Assembly: GCA_964511075.1 (NCBI GenBank)
Contig: CAZEDM010000003.1
Coordinates: forward strand, 124,001 to 188,000
Origin: CAZEDM01 sp964511075
GTDB taxonomy: Bacteria > Zixibacteria > MSB-5A5 > RBG-16-43-9
Direction: 5' to 3'
Length of the DNA: 64,000 bases
Shown: piece by piece, positions 1-7,404 of the stretch
Layout: each line of letters begins with the position of its first letter
Position numbering within the stretch: the first letter of the stretch is position 1
Notes under the pieces: generated by a model
The model's input: only the letters and a program-made list of their open reading frames with translations
Databases searched by the model: none
What the model was told of the DNA's origin: nothing
Translations under genes and position numbers: made by a program

Positions 1-11
1 CCTCACGACTT

Positions 12-1364
12 TCAGGTTAAAACCTTTTCTTTTTCCAGCAGCCGCAAGACTCTTTTGCGGGTTGAACTGTCGCTGAATTTCAAAATCTCGCTTAAAGCCT
101 TCATTCCGTTTACACTTTTTAGTTTTTCATCGGAGATGGAATTTAAATCACCAGCTTCTCCTGAAGAAAACTGTGACTCGAAAGCTCTCCAGACCCTTTG
201 TTTCACCTCAGGCGAGATTTCCTCTACCCGGCTAAGACTGAAGGCAACATCTGCCTGCTTTTCCAGCGTAAGTTGCGAAAAAATCTCCCCTGCCACAGAG
301 GGCTCAAGCCAGGTCAGGATTATCGAGATATTTTGAGGATTCTCATCCTCTAAAAGCTCCAGATATTTTTTTGCATCTGTTTTTTGAAAAGTTTCAGGCT
401 CATTTTTAAGCTCATCAACTGGCTCCAATCCATGATATTTTTTAAAGGCTGAATCAAAAGAATATTCAGACTGTCTTTTTCTCAGCCAGCTTAAGGCAAG
501 GAATATCAAAAATGGGATTAAAGCTAACCCCAGAACCAAGTAATATCCTCGAAAGGAATTCAGTGGCAGGGTTTTCCCTTTTTCCGCTTCTACTTTTTCT
601 TTATTCTCAGTGGCTGAATTGTCAACTGCAGCGGTAGGCTCAACATCATCTTTACCTGAGGTATCGAAACTAACAGCGCTTTTGTCCAGAGACGAGAATT
701 GTTCCTCCTCTGGGAATAGTATGTTTCCGTTAAAATCGATTATGCTAACATTGGAGAGATTTAGACCTTGAATGCTGTGGGCTAAAAGAGTGGCAATCCC
801 CTGTGCCTGAGAGCTGGAAAGCCTGAATCCGGGTTTCAGTCTGATCAAAACGGAGGCTGAGGGCTCAACTTTGTCCTCCCCGAACAATCTTTCCTCAGGC
901 AGGGCTAAATGGACCCGGGCAGTCTCTACTTCCTCCAGCTCCCTGATGGTTCGGGCGAGCTCACCCTCCAGCGCCCTTTTATAATTGACCTTTTGCAGGA
1001 AATTGGTCATTCCCCAGGTTTTCTTATCTAATATCTCGTAACCCACTCCTGCTCCGGGCAGACCTTCTCTGGCAAGTCTCAGCCTGATCTCGTCAGCTTT
1101 TTCATAGGGAACTGCAATCGTCTTGCCCCCTTCGGTTATGCGGAAGGGGATTTTACTTTTTTCCAGCTTATCGATCAAAGCGCCGGCCTGGTTTTCCTCT
1201 AAACCGCTGTATAACGGCACGTACGCGACTTTATTAGCACGCGAGTAAATCAGGATTACTCCGGAGATAGCGATTAAAATGAAAATCCCCGTGAATATCT
1301 TCTTTGGTTTGCTCATCTTTTTCCAGAGAACTATGACCTGATCTTTTAGTTCAGAGAGGTTCAT
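12..1364 (-). CDS. fliF: Compact flagellar M-ring protein FliF fused to a FliG middle-like domain
   Basis: 450 aa inner-membrane protein that should build the MS ring of the flagellar basal body. Seen: TM1 at about 22-40, a YscJ/FliF ring-building region at about 46-215 (LYSGLEENQAG, GLPGAGVGYEILD, RVHLALPEERLF, ASVLIRLKPG), a polar linker, TM2 at about 274-294, then a cytoplasmic tail. Residues about 332-450 read like the FliG middle domain: ENPQNISIILTWLEP and EISPEVKQRVW, then NGMKALSEILKFSD. Canonical FliF is about 100 aa longer, with a third ring-building motif and beta-collar before TM2; only about 55 residues stand there. FliG normally is a separate protein that docks on the FliF tail, so the fusion is unusual. 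The start is supported by AGGAGTAAGGA just before ATG. FliF identity is firm; the FliG assignment is by motif reading. Confidence 0.88.
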   Translation of the reverse strand: MNLSELKDQVIVLWKKMSKPKKIFTGIFILIAISGVILIYSRANKVAYVPLYSGLEENQAGALIDKLEKSKIPFRITEGGKTIAVPYEKADEIRLRLAREGLPGAGVGYEILDKKTWGMTNFLQKVNYKRALEGELARTIRELEEVETARVHLALPEERLFGEDKVEPSASVLIRLKPGFRLSSSQAQGIATLLAHSIQGLNLSNVSIIDFNGNILFPEEEQFSSLDKSAVSFDTSGKDDVEPTAAVDNSATENKEKVEAEKGKTLPLNSFRGYYLVLGLALIPFLIFLALSWLRKRQSEYSFDSAFKKYHGLEPVDELKNEPETFQKTDAKKYLELLEDENPQNISIILTWLEPSVAGEIFSQLTLEKQADVAFSLSRVEEISPEVKQRVWRAFESQFSSGEAGDLNSISDEKLKSVNGMKALSEILKFSDSSTRKRVLRLLEKEKVLT

Positions 1365-1815
1365 TCCTTACTCCTGTAATGACTTGATATAAATACATAT
1401 GAGTACTTTTCACCCCGCGGATGATATAATTAGACATTCTTAATTTTTAGCAAATCCTGTGCCTGTGCAGGTTGATTTTAATAGATGTAGGCTAATTTGA
1501 TAATAATCTTTAAGTTAACTTAATCGCAGGATTTTTAAAGATGCCAGAAATCTCAAAGATTTAAGGAAATAATTTCCTCTTTCAGATTCTATCCGTTCCA
1601 GAAAAACCAAGATGTTTTAAATCGAATAGAAATCTTGTATAAACGTATCTTCTTGAAGAATAGGCACTTGAGTAATTTCTTCTTGACATTTACTTTGAGA
1701 AAAGACAAATTTAGGCCGCAATAAACATATATTTATAGATAATCGAGCGTTTTAATAAATAATATGTTAAGTGTATGAACTTGAGATTATCAATTTTATT
1801 AGAGGTGGATAAAAA
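1365..1815. other. AT-rich divergent intergenic region
   Basis: About 450 bp without a gene, between the minus-strand fliF and the plus-strand esterase. It holds the sigma-54 promoter of fliF. A TTGACA at 1683-1688 points toward the esterase but has no convincing -10 partner. I see no RNA gene or repeat here. Confidence 0.6.
1449..1464 (-). promoter_or_regulatory. Sigma-54 (-24/-12) promoter of fliF
   Basis: Read on the minus strand, the site is GGCACAGGATTTGC: GGCAC at -24 and TTGC at -12, with exactly 10 nt between the invariant GG and GC, as in the sigma-54 consensus. It lies about 75 nt upstream of the expected transcript start-to-ATG interval of fliF. A FlrC-like sigma-54 activator is encoded at 7405-8772, which fits. 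Confidence 0.7.
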
Positions 1816-2754
1816 ATGCCAAGCCTGCGAAGCCGTCTGTTTCTCTTCTTGTTGAGACACAATCATCTGTTGCGCTTCCGGTTGAGAAGAAGAGCAGCCA
1901 TTGACTGGAATACCTCCATTCCGGATTTTCGCCGGGAAGTCGAAAAATCCTCAAAATTGTTCGGCAAATTACCGCCAAAAATCGAGGTGTCTCCTGTGAC
2001 CATAGACGGTATCTCAGCCGAATGGATTCTCCCCTCCTCTGCGGTGAAAGATAAAGCACTGCTTTACTTTCACGGCGGCGGGTATGTGTCGGGCACATGC
2101 AGTACCCATAGGGGTCATGTCGCCAAGTTCGTTAAAGGCAGCGGAACAGGCGCACTGCTGTTTGAATATCGCCTGGCACCCGAGCATCCTTTTCCTGCTG
2201 CGCTCCAGGATTCGGTTACAGCCTATCGCTGGCTGTTGGGTGAAGGCATTTCCCCTTCCCATATCGTTTTTGTGGGAGATTCTGCTGGCGGAGGCCTGGC
2301 TTTAGCAACCTTGGTCGCCCTCCGAGATCAGGACATTCCCCTTCCTTCGGCAGCAGTGGCTCTTTCTCCCTGGACCGACCTCAAGTGCTCCGGGGAGTCC
2401 TACCGCACTAAGTTCAAAGCAGATCCCTTAGCCCCCTTGGAGTCGTGGACTGTTTTTAGTCACTATTATGTTAAGGACAGCGACCCCTACAACCCCCGGA
2501 TATCCCCTGTTTACGGGGAGCTTTCCGGGCTTCCGCCTGTGCTCATCTATGTCGGCGAGAACGAAGTCCTTCTGAGTGACTCGACGGGGTTTGCAGAAAA
2601 AGCGAAAAGTGCAAGGGTAGATATAACATTGAAAATCGGGAAGGGTATGTTTCACTGCTATCCTATATGCGCTCCCCTTTTTCCTGAAGCCAGGCAGGCA
2701 ATGGATGAGATCTGTGCATTTATAAAGACACACCTCCAAAAACAGAACAGTTGA
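1816..2754 (+). CDS. Alpha/beta hydrolase, hormone-sensitive-lipase family esterase
   Basis: 312 aa, probably a cytoplasmic carboxylesterase acting on short acyl esters. Seen: oxyanion motif HGGG at 86-89, nucleophile elbow GDSAGG with Ser156, and catalytic His280 in GMFHCYP. The acid position usually occupied by Asp in DPLRDE appears to be Glu250 in ENEVLLSD, a change found in some members of the family. The APEHPFPAALQD motif is also typical. The start has AGAGGTGG seven bases before ATG. It is followed after 110 bp by a YCII-family gene on the same strand, perhaps cotranscribed. The physiological substrate cannot be told from sequence. Confidence 0.88.
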   Translation: MPSLRSRLFLFLLRHNHLLRFRLRRRAAIDWNTSIPDFRREVEKSSKLFGKLPPKIEVSPVTIDGISAEWILPSSAVKDKALLYFHGGGYVSGTCSTHRGHVAKFVKGSGTGALLFEYRLAPEHPFPAALQDSVTAYRWLLGEGISPSHIVFVGDSAGGGLALATLVALRDQDIPLPSAAVALSPWTDLKCSGESYRTKFKADPLAPLESWTVFSHYYVKDSDPYNPRISPVYGELSGLPPVLIYVGENEVLLSDSTGFAEKAKSARVDITLKIGKGMFHCYPICAPLFPEARQAMDEICAFIKTHLQKQNS

Positions 2755-2865
2755 TTTAGAGTTGCCCTGACGAGTAAAATTTCGTATGATGTGATGGAGT
2801 GCAAAGAGAATAAAGCAGCGTAAAAGAAAATTAGCACAACTTAACCAGATTACTGGAGAAGAGAT

Positions 2866-3165
2866 ATGCATTATTTACTGTTCTATGATGTTACTCAGGA
2901 TTATCTCGAACGGCGGGCAGCCTTCCGGGCAGAACATCTTGTGCTGGCGCGTAAGGCAGTCGAGCGCAGCGAGCTGGTGCTGGCAGGTGCCCTGGCAAAG
3001 CCGGTGGATGGAGCCGTCTTGCTGTTTCGCGGGTCCTCACCTTCTGTTGCCGAACAGTTTGCCGCAGCAGACCCATACGTTGCCAACGGACTGGTGAGCC
3101 GCTGGTACGTCCGAGAGTGGACTACCGTTGTAGGTCCGGAGGCTGAGGTACCGCTGAAGGATTAA
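2866..3165 (+). CDS. YCII-family (YciI-like) protein
   Basis: 99 aa, a single YCII domain of the dimeric ferredoxin-like fold. Seen: HYLLFYDVTQDYLERRAAFRAEHL at the N-terminus in the usual arrangement, a LAGALAKPVDGAVLLF strand pair and the closing DPYVANGLVSRWYVREWTTVVG. The family is small, cytoplasmic and of mostly unknown function, with a few members linked to dechlorination or detoxification chemistry. It stands 111 bp after the esterase gene on the same strand. The base composition looks richer in GC than the flanking intergenic DNA. The start has GGAG before ATG. Confidence 0.85.
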   Translation: MHYLLFYDVTQDYLERRAAFRAEHLVLARKAVERSELVLAGALAKPVDGAVLLFRGSSPSVAEQFAAADPYVANGLVSRWYVREWTTVVGPEAEVPLKD

Positions 3166-3330
3166 AGCTCGTAATTGCGGCTGAATAAATTATTTTAACT
3201 GCGAAACTTTCGGGAAGGTTCATCCTGACTATTCATCTGTGGCAAAGGTAAAAAATTGAATTGCAAAACAAAACGCATTTTCTTCAAACAGAAGGCTTAA
3301 GTTCCCAATATAAATGAAGGATTTAATTCT

Positions 3331-4227
3331 ATGAGAAAGCATACCTGTTTATTCTTCGTAATATTTTTACTCCTGATTTTGAATTCAGCCTGTTCCAAAC
3401 AGGAGATGAATGGTGAGAAAATCAGAGTGATGGTAAGCATACCCCCGCTGGCTGAATTCGTGGAAAAGATCGGAGGGGATAAGGTGGACGTATCAGTGAT
3501 GGTGCCGCCGGGAGCTTCCCCGCACACCTATGAGCCTTCACCCGTCCAATTGGTGGAGACAGGAGAGGCCCAAATTTACGTCAAGGTCGGCACGCCTATC
3601 GATTTCGAGCTGGTCTGGCTGGGCAAGATTCTCTCGGTCAACAAGGATATGCTACTCGTGGATGCCTCAAAGGGGGTAGAGCTTATGGATATGAAATCCG
3701 GGTTCGGACATACAGAGGAAAATGAGCCTCGCTCAGAAAGATTCGATCCACATATCTGGCTCTCTCCCAGAAATGCGAAGATAATGGTTGACAATATCTA
3801 TAAGGGGTTGATTGAAACAGACCCTGCTGATGAGTATTATTATTCAACCAGAGAAAAAGGATATCTGCAGGAACTGGATAGTTTGGACCGGGATATCGGG
3901 CAGACTCTATCAGTAATAAAAAACAGAAGATTTATGGTCTATCATCCTGCTTGGGGTTACTTTGCCAGGGATTATAACTTAGAGGAGATACCGGTTGAGG
4001 CTGAAGGCAAGGAGCCGACTGCCAAAGAAATCCAGCACCTGATCGATCAGGCAAAGAAGTATGATATAAAGATTATCTTCGTCTCTCCCCAGTTTAATGT
4101 CAAGAGCGCAGAGGTAATTGCCAGGGAAATCAAGGGTAGGGTTATTTTTATCGATCCCCTTGATAAGAATTATATAGCCAGCCTGAGAAAATTGGCGCAG
4201 GAAATATCAGAATCAGAAAACGATTAA
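3331..4227 (+). CDS. znuA: Zinc/manganese ABC transporter substrate-binding lipoprotein (ZnuA-like)
   Basis: 298 aa cluster A-I metal-binding lipoprotein that captures Zn(II) or Mn(II) at the inner membrane surface. Seen: lipobox LNSAC with lipidated Cys21, and likely metal ligands His65 (ASPHTYEP), His141 (DPHIWLS), His205 (VYHPAWGYF) and Asp275 (FIDPLD). The His-rich loop of typical ZnuA is short here (GFGHTEENEPRSERFDPH). It begins the operon znuA-znuC-znuB: znuC follows after 8 nt. Metal specificity (Zn versus Mn) is inferred from the three-His set and is not certain. I did not find a convincing Zur operator upstream. Confidence 0.9.
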   Translation: MRKHTCLFFVIFLLLILNSACSKQEMNGEKIRVMVSIPPLAEFVEKIGGDKVDVSVMVPPGASPHTYEPSPVQLVETGEAQIYVKVGTPIDFELVWLGKILSVNKDMLLVDASKGVELMDMKSGFGHTEENEPRSERFDPHIWLSPRNAKIMVDNIYKGLIETDPADEYYYSTREKGYLQELDSLDRDIGQTLSVIKNRRFMVYHPAWGYFARDYNLEEIPVEAEGKEPTAKEIQHLIDQAKKYDIKIIFVSPQFNVKSAEVIAREIKGRVIFIDPLDKNYIASLRKLAQEISESEND

Positions 4228-4235
4228 GTGAGTGT

Positions 4236-4991
4236 ATGGAAAACAAAGCCATAATCGAGCTGAAAAAGGTTTCATTTACCTACGGGTCAGAACCCGTACT
4301 GGAAAATATTAACTTTATTCTGAAAGAAAAAGATTTTCTGGGGATTATCGGTCCGAACGGCGGAGGAAAAACTACGCTGTTGAAGATCATCCTTGGTCTG
4401 CTAAAGCCGGACAGGGGAGCAATCAAAGTTTTTGGAAAATCTCCAGAGCAAGGGAGAAAATCGATCGGGTACCTGCCGCAGCATTTTTCATTCGATTACG
4501 ATTTTCCCATAACCGTTCTGGAAGTGGTTCTGATGGCAAGGTTGGGGAAAAAATTGATCTGGAAGAAATACTCAGAGGAAGATATCAAAGTCTGCCTGGA
4601 GTCGTTAGGAAAAGTAGGTATGGAGGAACTTGAAAACAGGCAGATGGGGAGTTTATCCACAGGCCAGACCCAGAGGGTTTTCATTGCCAGGGCATTAGCC
4701 ACAGAGCCACAATTGCTTCTTCTGGACGAGCCAGTTTCCAATCTCGATCAGAAATGGCAGGCATCGTTTCATCAGTTACTGGAGGAGTTGAATAAAAATA
4801 TGGCTATCGTGATGGTAACCCACGATGTGGGCGTGATAGTTGCCCACATAAGTAAGATAGCCTGCGTGAACAGAAGGCTTTACTATCACGGCTCTACTAA
4901 GGATGGAATCAAGGAGATCTCCAAGATGTACCAGTGCCCGGTGGAGTTAATCGGGAATGACATCTCCCACAGGATATCAGGAGCGACCTGA
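4236..4991 (+). CDS. znuC: Metal ABC transporter ATP-binding protein (ZnuC-like)
   Basis: 251 aa ATPase of the zinc importer. Seen: Walker A GPNGGGKTT, signature LSTGQTQRV (a T for the usual G in LSGGQ), Walker B LLLLDEPVSNLD and the switch His in MVTHD. The C-terminal part after residue 205 ends with YQCPVELIGNDISHRISG, matching the short regulatory tail of this subfamily. Its stop is at 4989-4991 and the permease ATG follows one base later, so the two are translationally coupled. Confidence 0.92.
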   Translation: MENKAIIELKKVSFTYGSEPVLENINFILKEKDFLGIIGPNGGGKTTLLKIILGLLKPDRGAIKVFGKSPEQGRKSIGYLPQHFSFDYDFPITVLEVVLMARLGKKLIWKKYSEEDIKVCLESLGKVGMEELENRQMGSLSTGQTQRVFIARALATEPQLLLLDEPVSNLDQKWQASFHQLLEELNKNMAIVMVTHDVGVIVAHISKIACVNRRLYYHGSTKDGIKEISKMYQCPVELIGNDISHRISGAT

Positions 4992-4992
4992 G

Positions 4993-5817
4993 ATGCTGGA
5001 AGTCCTGCAATATGAATTCATGCGCAACGCTCTTCTGGCTGCCATTTTGGTTAGCATAGCCTGCGGCATCGTGGGGACTTTCGTGGTTATTAAAAGGATT
5101 GTGTTCATCAGCGGGGGAATTTCCCATTCCGCTTTCGGCGGGATAGGATTGGGTTATCTTCTGGGAATCAATCCCGTGCTTACAGCCATTCCCTTTAGCC
5201 TGTTTTCCGCCATTGGGATCGGGGTTCTGAGCAAGAAAATAAAAATCAGCGAGGATTCCGCCATAGGAATCTTATGGGCTCTGGGTATGGCACTGGGAAT
5301 TCTTTTCATCGGGCTTTCCCCGGGTTATGCCCCGGATTTGTTCGGCTATTTGTTCGGCTCCATTCTGACCGTGCCTTTTTCGGACATAATCATAATGATT
5401 GCCCTTGACATAATAATACTTTTGGTGGTTATCCTCTTTTACAGGGAATTCCAGGCTCTCTCCTTCGATGAGGAGTTCTCGGAGATCTCCGGCATTCCTA
5501 CCAGAGCTTTGTATCTGCTTCTGCTGTGTCTGGTGGCGTTGAGCATTATCGTTCTGATGCGGGTGGTGGGGATAATACTGGTCATTGCCCTGCTCACCCT
5601 CCCCCCTATCATTGTCAAGCAGTTCACCAACAGGCTGAAGAAGTTGATTATTTATTCCACCATAAGCGCTGTTTTTTTAACCGTAGCTGGGCTATTTCTT
5701 TCCTACATATTTGACCTCCCCTCAGGAGCGACTATCGTTTTGGTACTTGCGGTTGTGTTCTTTTTATCTTTTTTAGTTAAGAGATTTTCCCGTCCCATCA
5801 GGAGACACTCCCAATGA
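4993..5817 (+). CDS. znuB: Metal ABC transporter permease (ZnuB-like)
   Basis: 274 aa polytopic inner-membrane permease of the ABC-3 family. I chose ATG 4993 because AGGAG lies nine bases before it and the protein then begins MLEVLQYEFMRNALLAAILV, the usual family start. The longer reading from 4957 overlaps znuC by 35 nt. Seen: the ISHSAFGGIGLGYLLGI motif near residue 45 and about eight hydrophobic helices. The RVVGIILVIALLTLPPI segment is the family signature. It ends the znuACB operon, with no clear terminator afterward. Confidence 0.92.
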   Translation: MLEVLQYEFMRNALLAAILVSIACGIVGTFVVIKRIVFISGGISHSAFGGIGLGYLLGINPVLTAIPFSLFSAIGIGVLSKKIKISEDSAIGILWALGMALGILFIGLSPGYAPDLFGYLFGSILTVPFSDIIIMIALDIIILLVVILFYREFQALSFDEEFSEISGIPTRALYLLLLCLVALSIIVLMRVVGIILVIALLTLPPIIVKQFTNRLKKLIIYSTISAVFLTVAGLFLSYIFDLPSGATIVLVLAVVFFLSFLVKRFSRPIRRHSQ

Positions 5818-5919
5818 GATGTTTTTATGTTAGGAGAAGAACTTCTGACACAACCATGATATAAAGTAAAGCCAGATATTAATGCATCTTCTATGGGCAA
5901 ATATTTATGTATTTTTTTC

Positions 5920-5947
5920 TTGACAATTGCCCAAAAATAGGTGTAAT
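5920..5947 (+). promoter_or_regulatory. Sigma-70-type promoter before the integrase remnant
   Basis: TTGACA at 5920-5925, a 16-nt spacer and TGTAAT at 5942-5947 (5 of 6 matches). The predicted transcript start is near 5954, about 20 nt before the ATG of the integrase fragment. Confidence 0.6.
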
Positions 5948-5972
5948 TAATAGTACACTAAAAGATATATTT

Positions 5973-6187
5973 ATGTTAGAAGTAAGTGTTAGCAAAGATA
6001 CCTTAAGAGGGATAATCATAACCTTCCCTTATGGCCGTTTTGTTGTATCAAGGGTTAAAACAACATATGGCCTGGCCAAAAGGCACCCTGATAAAAACTT
6101 CGGATTTTCCCAAATGTAAGCGGAACATTGGATAAAATTCTAAAAGCATTTGAAGGCATAAGAAACCGTTATAAGTTAGGAGAATAA
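5973..6187 (+). pseudogene. Frameshifted N-terminal fragment of a tyrosine recombinase (integrase)
   Basis: About 70 codons recalling the N-terminal cap seen on many integrases of candidate-phylum bacteria (pattern: ITFPY-x-x-x-x-x-x-VK, then WHPEKKYWSF, then GTLEKIL-x-x-F). Seen: frame one from ATG 5973 gives GIIITFPYGRFVVSRVKTT and RHPDKNFGFSQ, and runs to a stop at 6117-6119. A different frame then continues as NVSGTLDKILKAFEGIRN and stops at 6185-6187. So a one-base shift lies near 6108-6116. The SAM-like core-binding and catalytic domains (R-HxxR-Y) are entirely absent. A good promoter still precedes it, and its end supplies the ribosome-binding site of the next gene. Identity rests on motif memory, not on a search. 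Confidence 0.6.
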
Positions 6188-6189
6188 AA

Positions 6190-6858
6190 ATGAAAATATT
6201 AATAATAAAAATTGCTCTCGTTTTTATTGTTTTGCTACCGATAGCTCTTTTATCTAGACGATGGGATACCTCAATTAAACCTATTGTCGTAATTATCGCA
6301 GCACTTGGGGTTTTGCTTATTGATTTTGTTGTAGATTTTACAGACCAAAAACTATCAACACCTGTTGTGACAGTAAAGATAGATAAGAATAACAATGAAC
6401 TTTTGATTAGCGCAATAACATCAAGACCTCTAGAATTGCTTGCAATTGATTTACCTGTTTTAGGAAAAATCAAAAATATACATGACAATAATTCCGTTAC
6501 TGATGCAAGAACTTCAATTAAAAAAATAGTTGGTAGCAACGCTCCAATGTCTCAGAATAATATTGAATTTTATATAGAAAATATTACCCCCCAAAAAAAA
6601 CTTGAATACAAAATACTTTATGAGCCTATACCAATAAATATATTTATAGCAGGAACAGACAGATATAAAATTTCTTATAGTTGGCACCATGGAGGTGAAC
6701 AAAAAACAGACTCAAAATGGATCTCTTTGGAAACAGGTCAAGAAGTGGAAAAACCAAATATCATCGTTAAAGGTGTTAGAGTTTATAACAGGGCCTTGTC
6801 GCCAGAAGAAATCAAGAAATCATACGAGGAAGGTTTAAAAAATCAGAAAATAGAATAA
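6190..6858 (+). CDS. AT-rich membrane-anchored hypothetical protein with a LamG-like C-terminal motif
   Basis: 222 aa, not recognised as a known family. Seen: two hydrophobic helices at about 3-21 and 29-50, then a soluble beta-rich part with no catalytic motif. The C-terminus, VKGVRVYNRALSPEEIKKSY, is like the last strand and helix of concanavalin A/LamG-type domains, although the rest of such a domain is not evident. AGGAG precedes the ATG. Codon use is far more AT-rich than the neighbouring znu and regulator genes, and it directly follows an integrase remnant, so recent transfer is likely. It probably faces the periplasm. Confidence 0.7.
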   Translation: MKILIIKIALVFIVLLPIALLSRRWDTSIKPIVVIIAALGVLLIDFVVDFTDQKLSTPVVTVKIDKNNNELLISAITSRPLELLAIDLPVLGKIKNIHDNNSVTDARTSIKKIVGSNAPMSQNNIEFYIENITPQKKLEYKILYEPIPINIFIAGTDRYKISYSWHHGGEQKTDSKWISLETGQEVEKPNIIVKGVRVYNRALSPEEIKKSYEEGLKNQKIE

Positions 6859-7002
6859 CAACCCCTAGCAGGTCAATTCACCTGTCCGTTGCTCGCAATC
6901 AATTCTCGTCAGGGGGCACCAGCAGGTAATTTATATGTCAGGATTTTCCAAATAGAAAACATATGCCGTCGATGCAGATGACCCACTCATAGCACAAATC
7001 TT

Positions 7003-7209
7003 TTACCCCCTCTTCCACTCGCAGAAAATACATCTCCCTAATTCCGGTGCATAGTTGTAGCATTTCTCGTAACTGCCAAAGGGTATTTTCCCGTCAAAGG
7101 CAAAGCAGTCCAGGTCCATATCCTTGCAGGGTATCTCCTTGTAATCTTTGATGACCCTTTCCTCAAAGGTAATAACCCCTAAAAGTTTATTTAGGTTATC
7201 CTCTTTCAT
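7003..7209 (-). CDS. Small Cys-rich hypothetical protein
   Basis: 68 aa with cysteines at 28, 35, 50, 60 and 63; the last two form a CIFC knuckle, so metal binding is plausible. The composition (GSYEKCYNYAPELGRCIFCEW) looks like a real protein rather than a shadow frame, and no other gene covers the region. There is no strong Shine-Dalgarno sequence before ATG 7209 and the start may be wrong. It lies between the AT-rich island and a block of intergenic palindromes. Function unknown. Confidence 0.5.
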   Translation of the reverse strand: MKEDNLNKLLGVITFEERVIKDYKEIPCKDMDLDCFAFDGKIPFGSYEKCYNYAPELGRCIFCEWKRG

Positions 7210-7221
7210 GCGGACGCTGTG

Positions 7222-7370
7222 ACCTCACCCCCGCCTCTGGCGGGATTTCCAACCTTTCCCTCTCCTGCAAGGAGAGGGAAAAATCTATTTATGGAATCGA
7301 AAAGCAGGAGGGGACAAGCCCCTCCCCTACTAAAAGATTATCTTTTGGCAAGGCTGAAGCCTTGCCCTAC
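7222..7370. repeat. Block of dispersed intergenic palindromes
   Basis: Four short inverted repeats stand in a row downstream of the sigma-54 regulator gene. They are a CCGCC...GGCGG pair after CCTCACC; CCCTCTCC-tgcaa-GGAGAGGG at 7258-7278; GAGGGG-acaag-CCCCTC followed by CCTAC at 7310-7330; and GGCAAGGCT-ga-AGCCTTGCC followed by CTAC, ending at 7370. Related copies occur elsewhere in the window at 8806, 20804, 23111, 31083 and 62197. Confidence 0.8.
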
Positions 7371-7404
7371 GTCTTTTCCCTCTCTCCTCTATTCTCGCTA
7401 CTGG

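Noticed and set aside
2172..2190. TGGCAC on the plus strand as a sigma-54 promoter
   Set aside because: There is no TTGC at the -12 spacing and it lies inside the esterase coding sequence.
7222..7370. CRISPR-like repeat array
   Set aside because: The palindromes differ from one another and are not evenly spaced; no direct repeats with unique spacers and no cas genes are present in the window.
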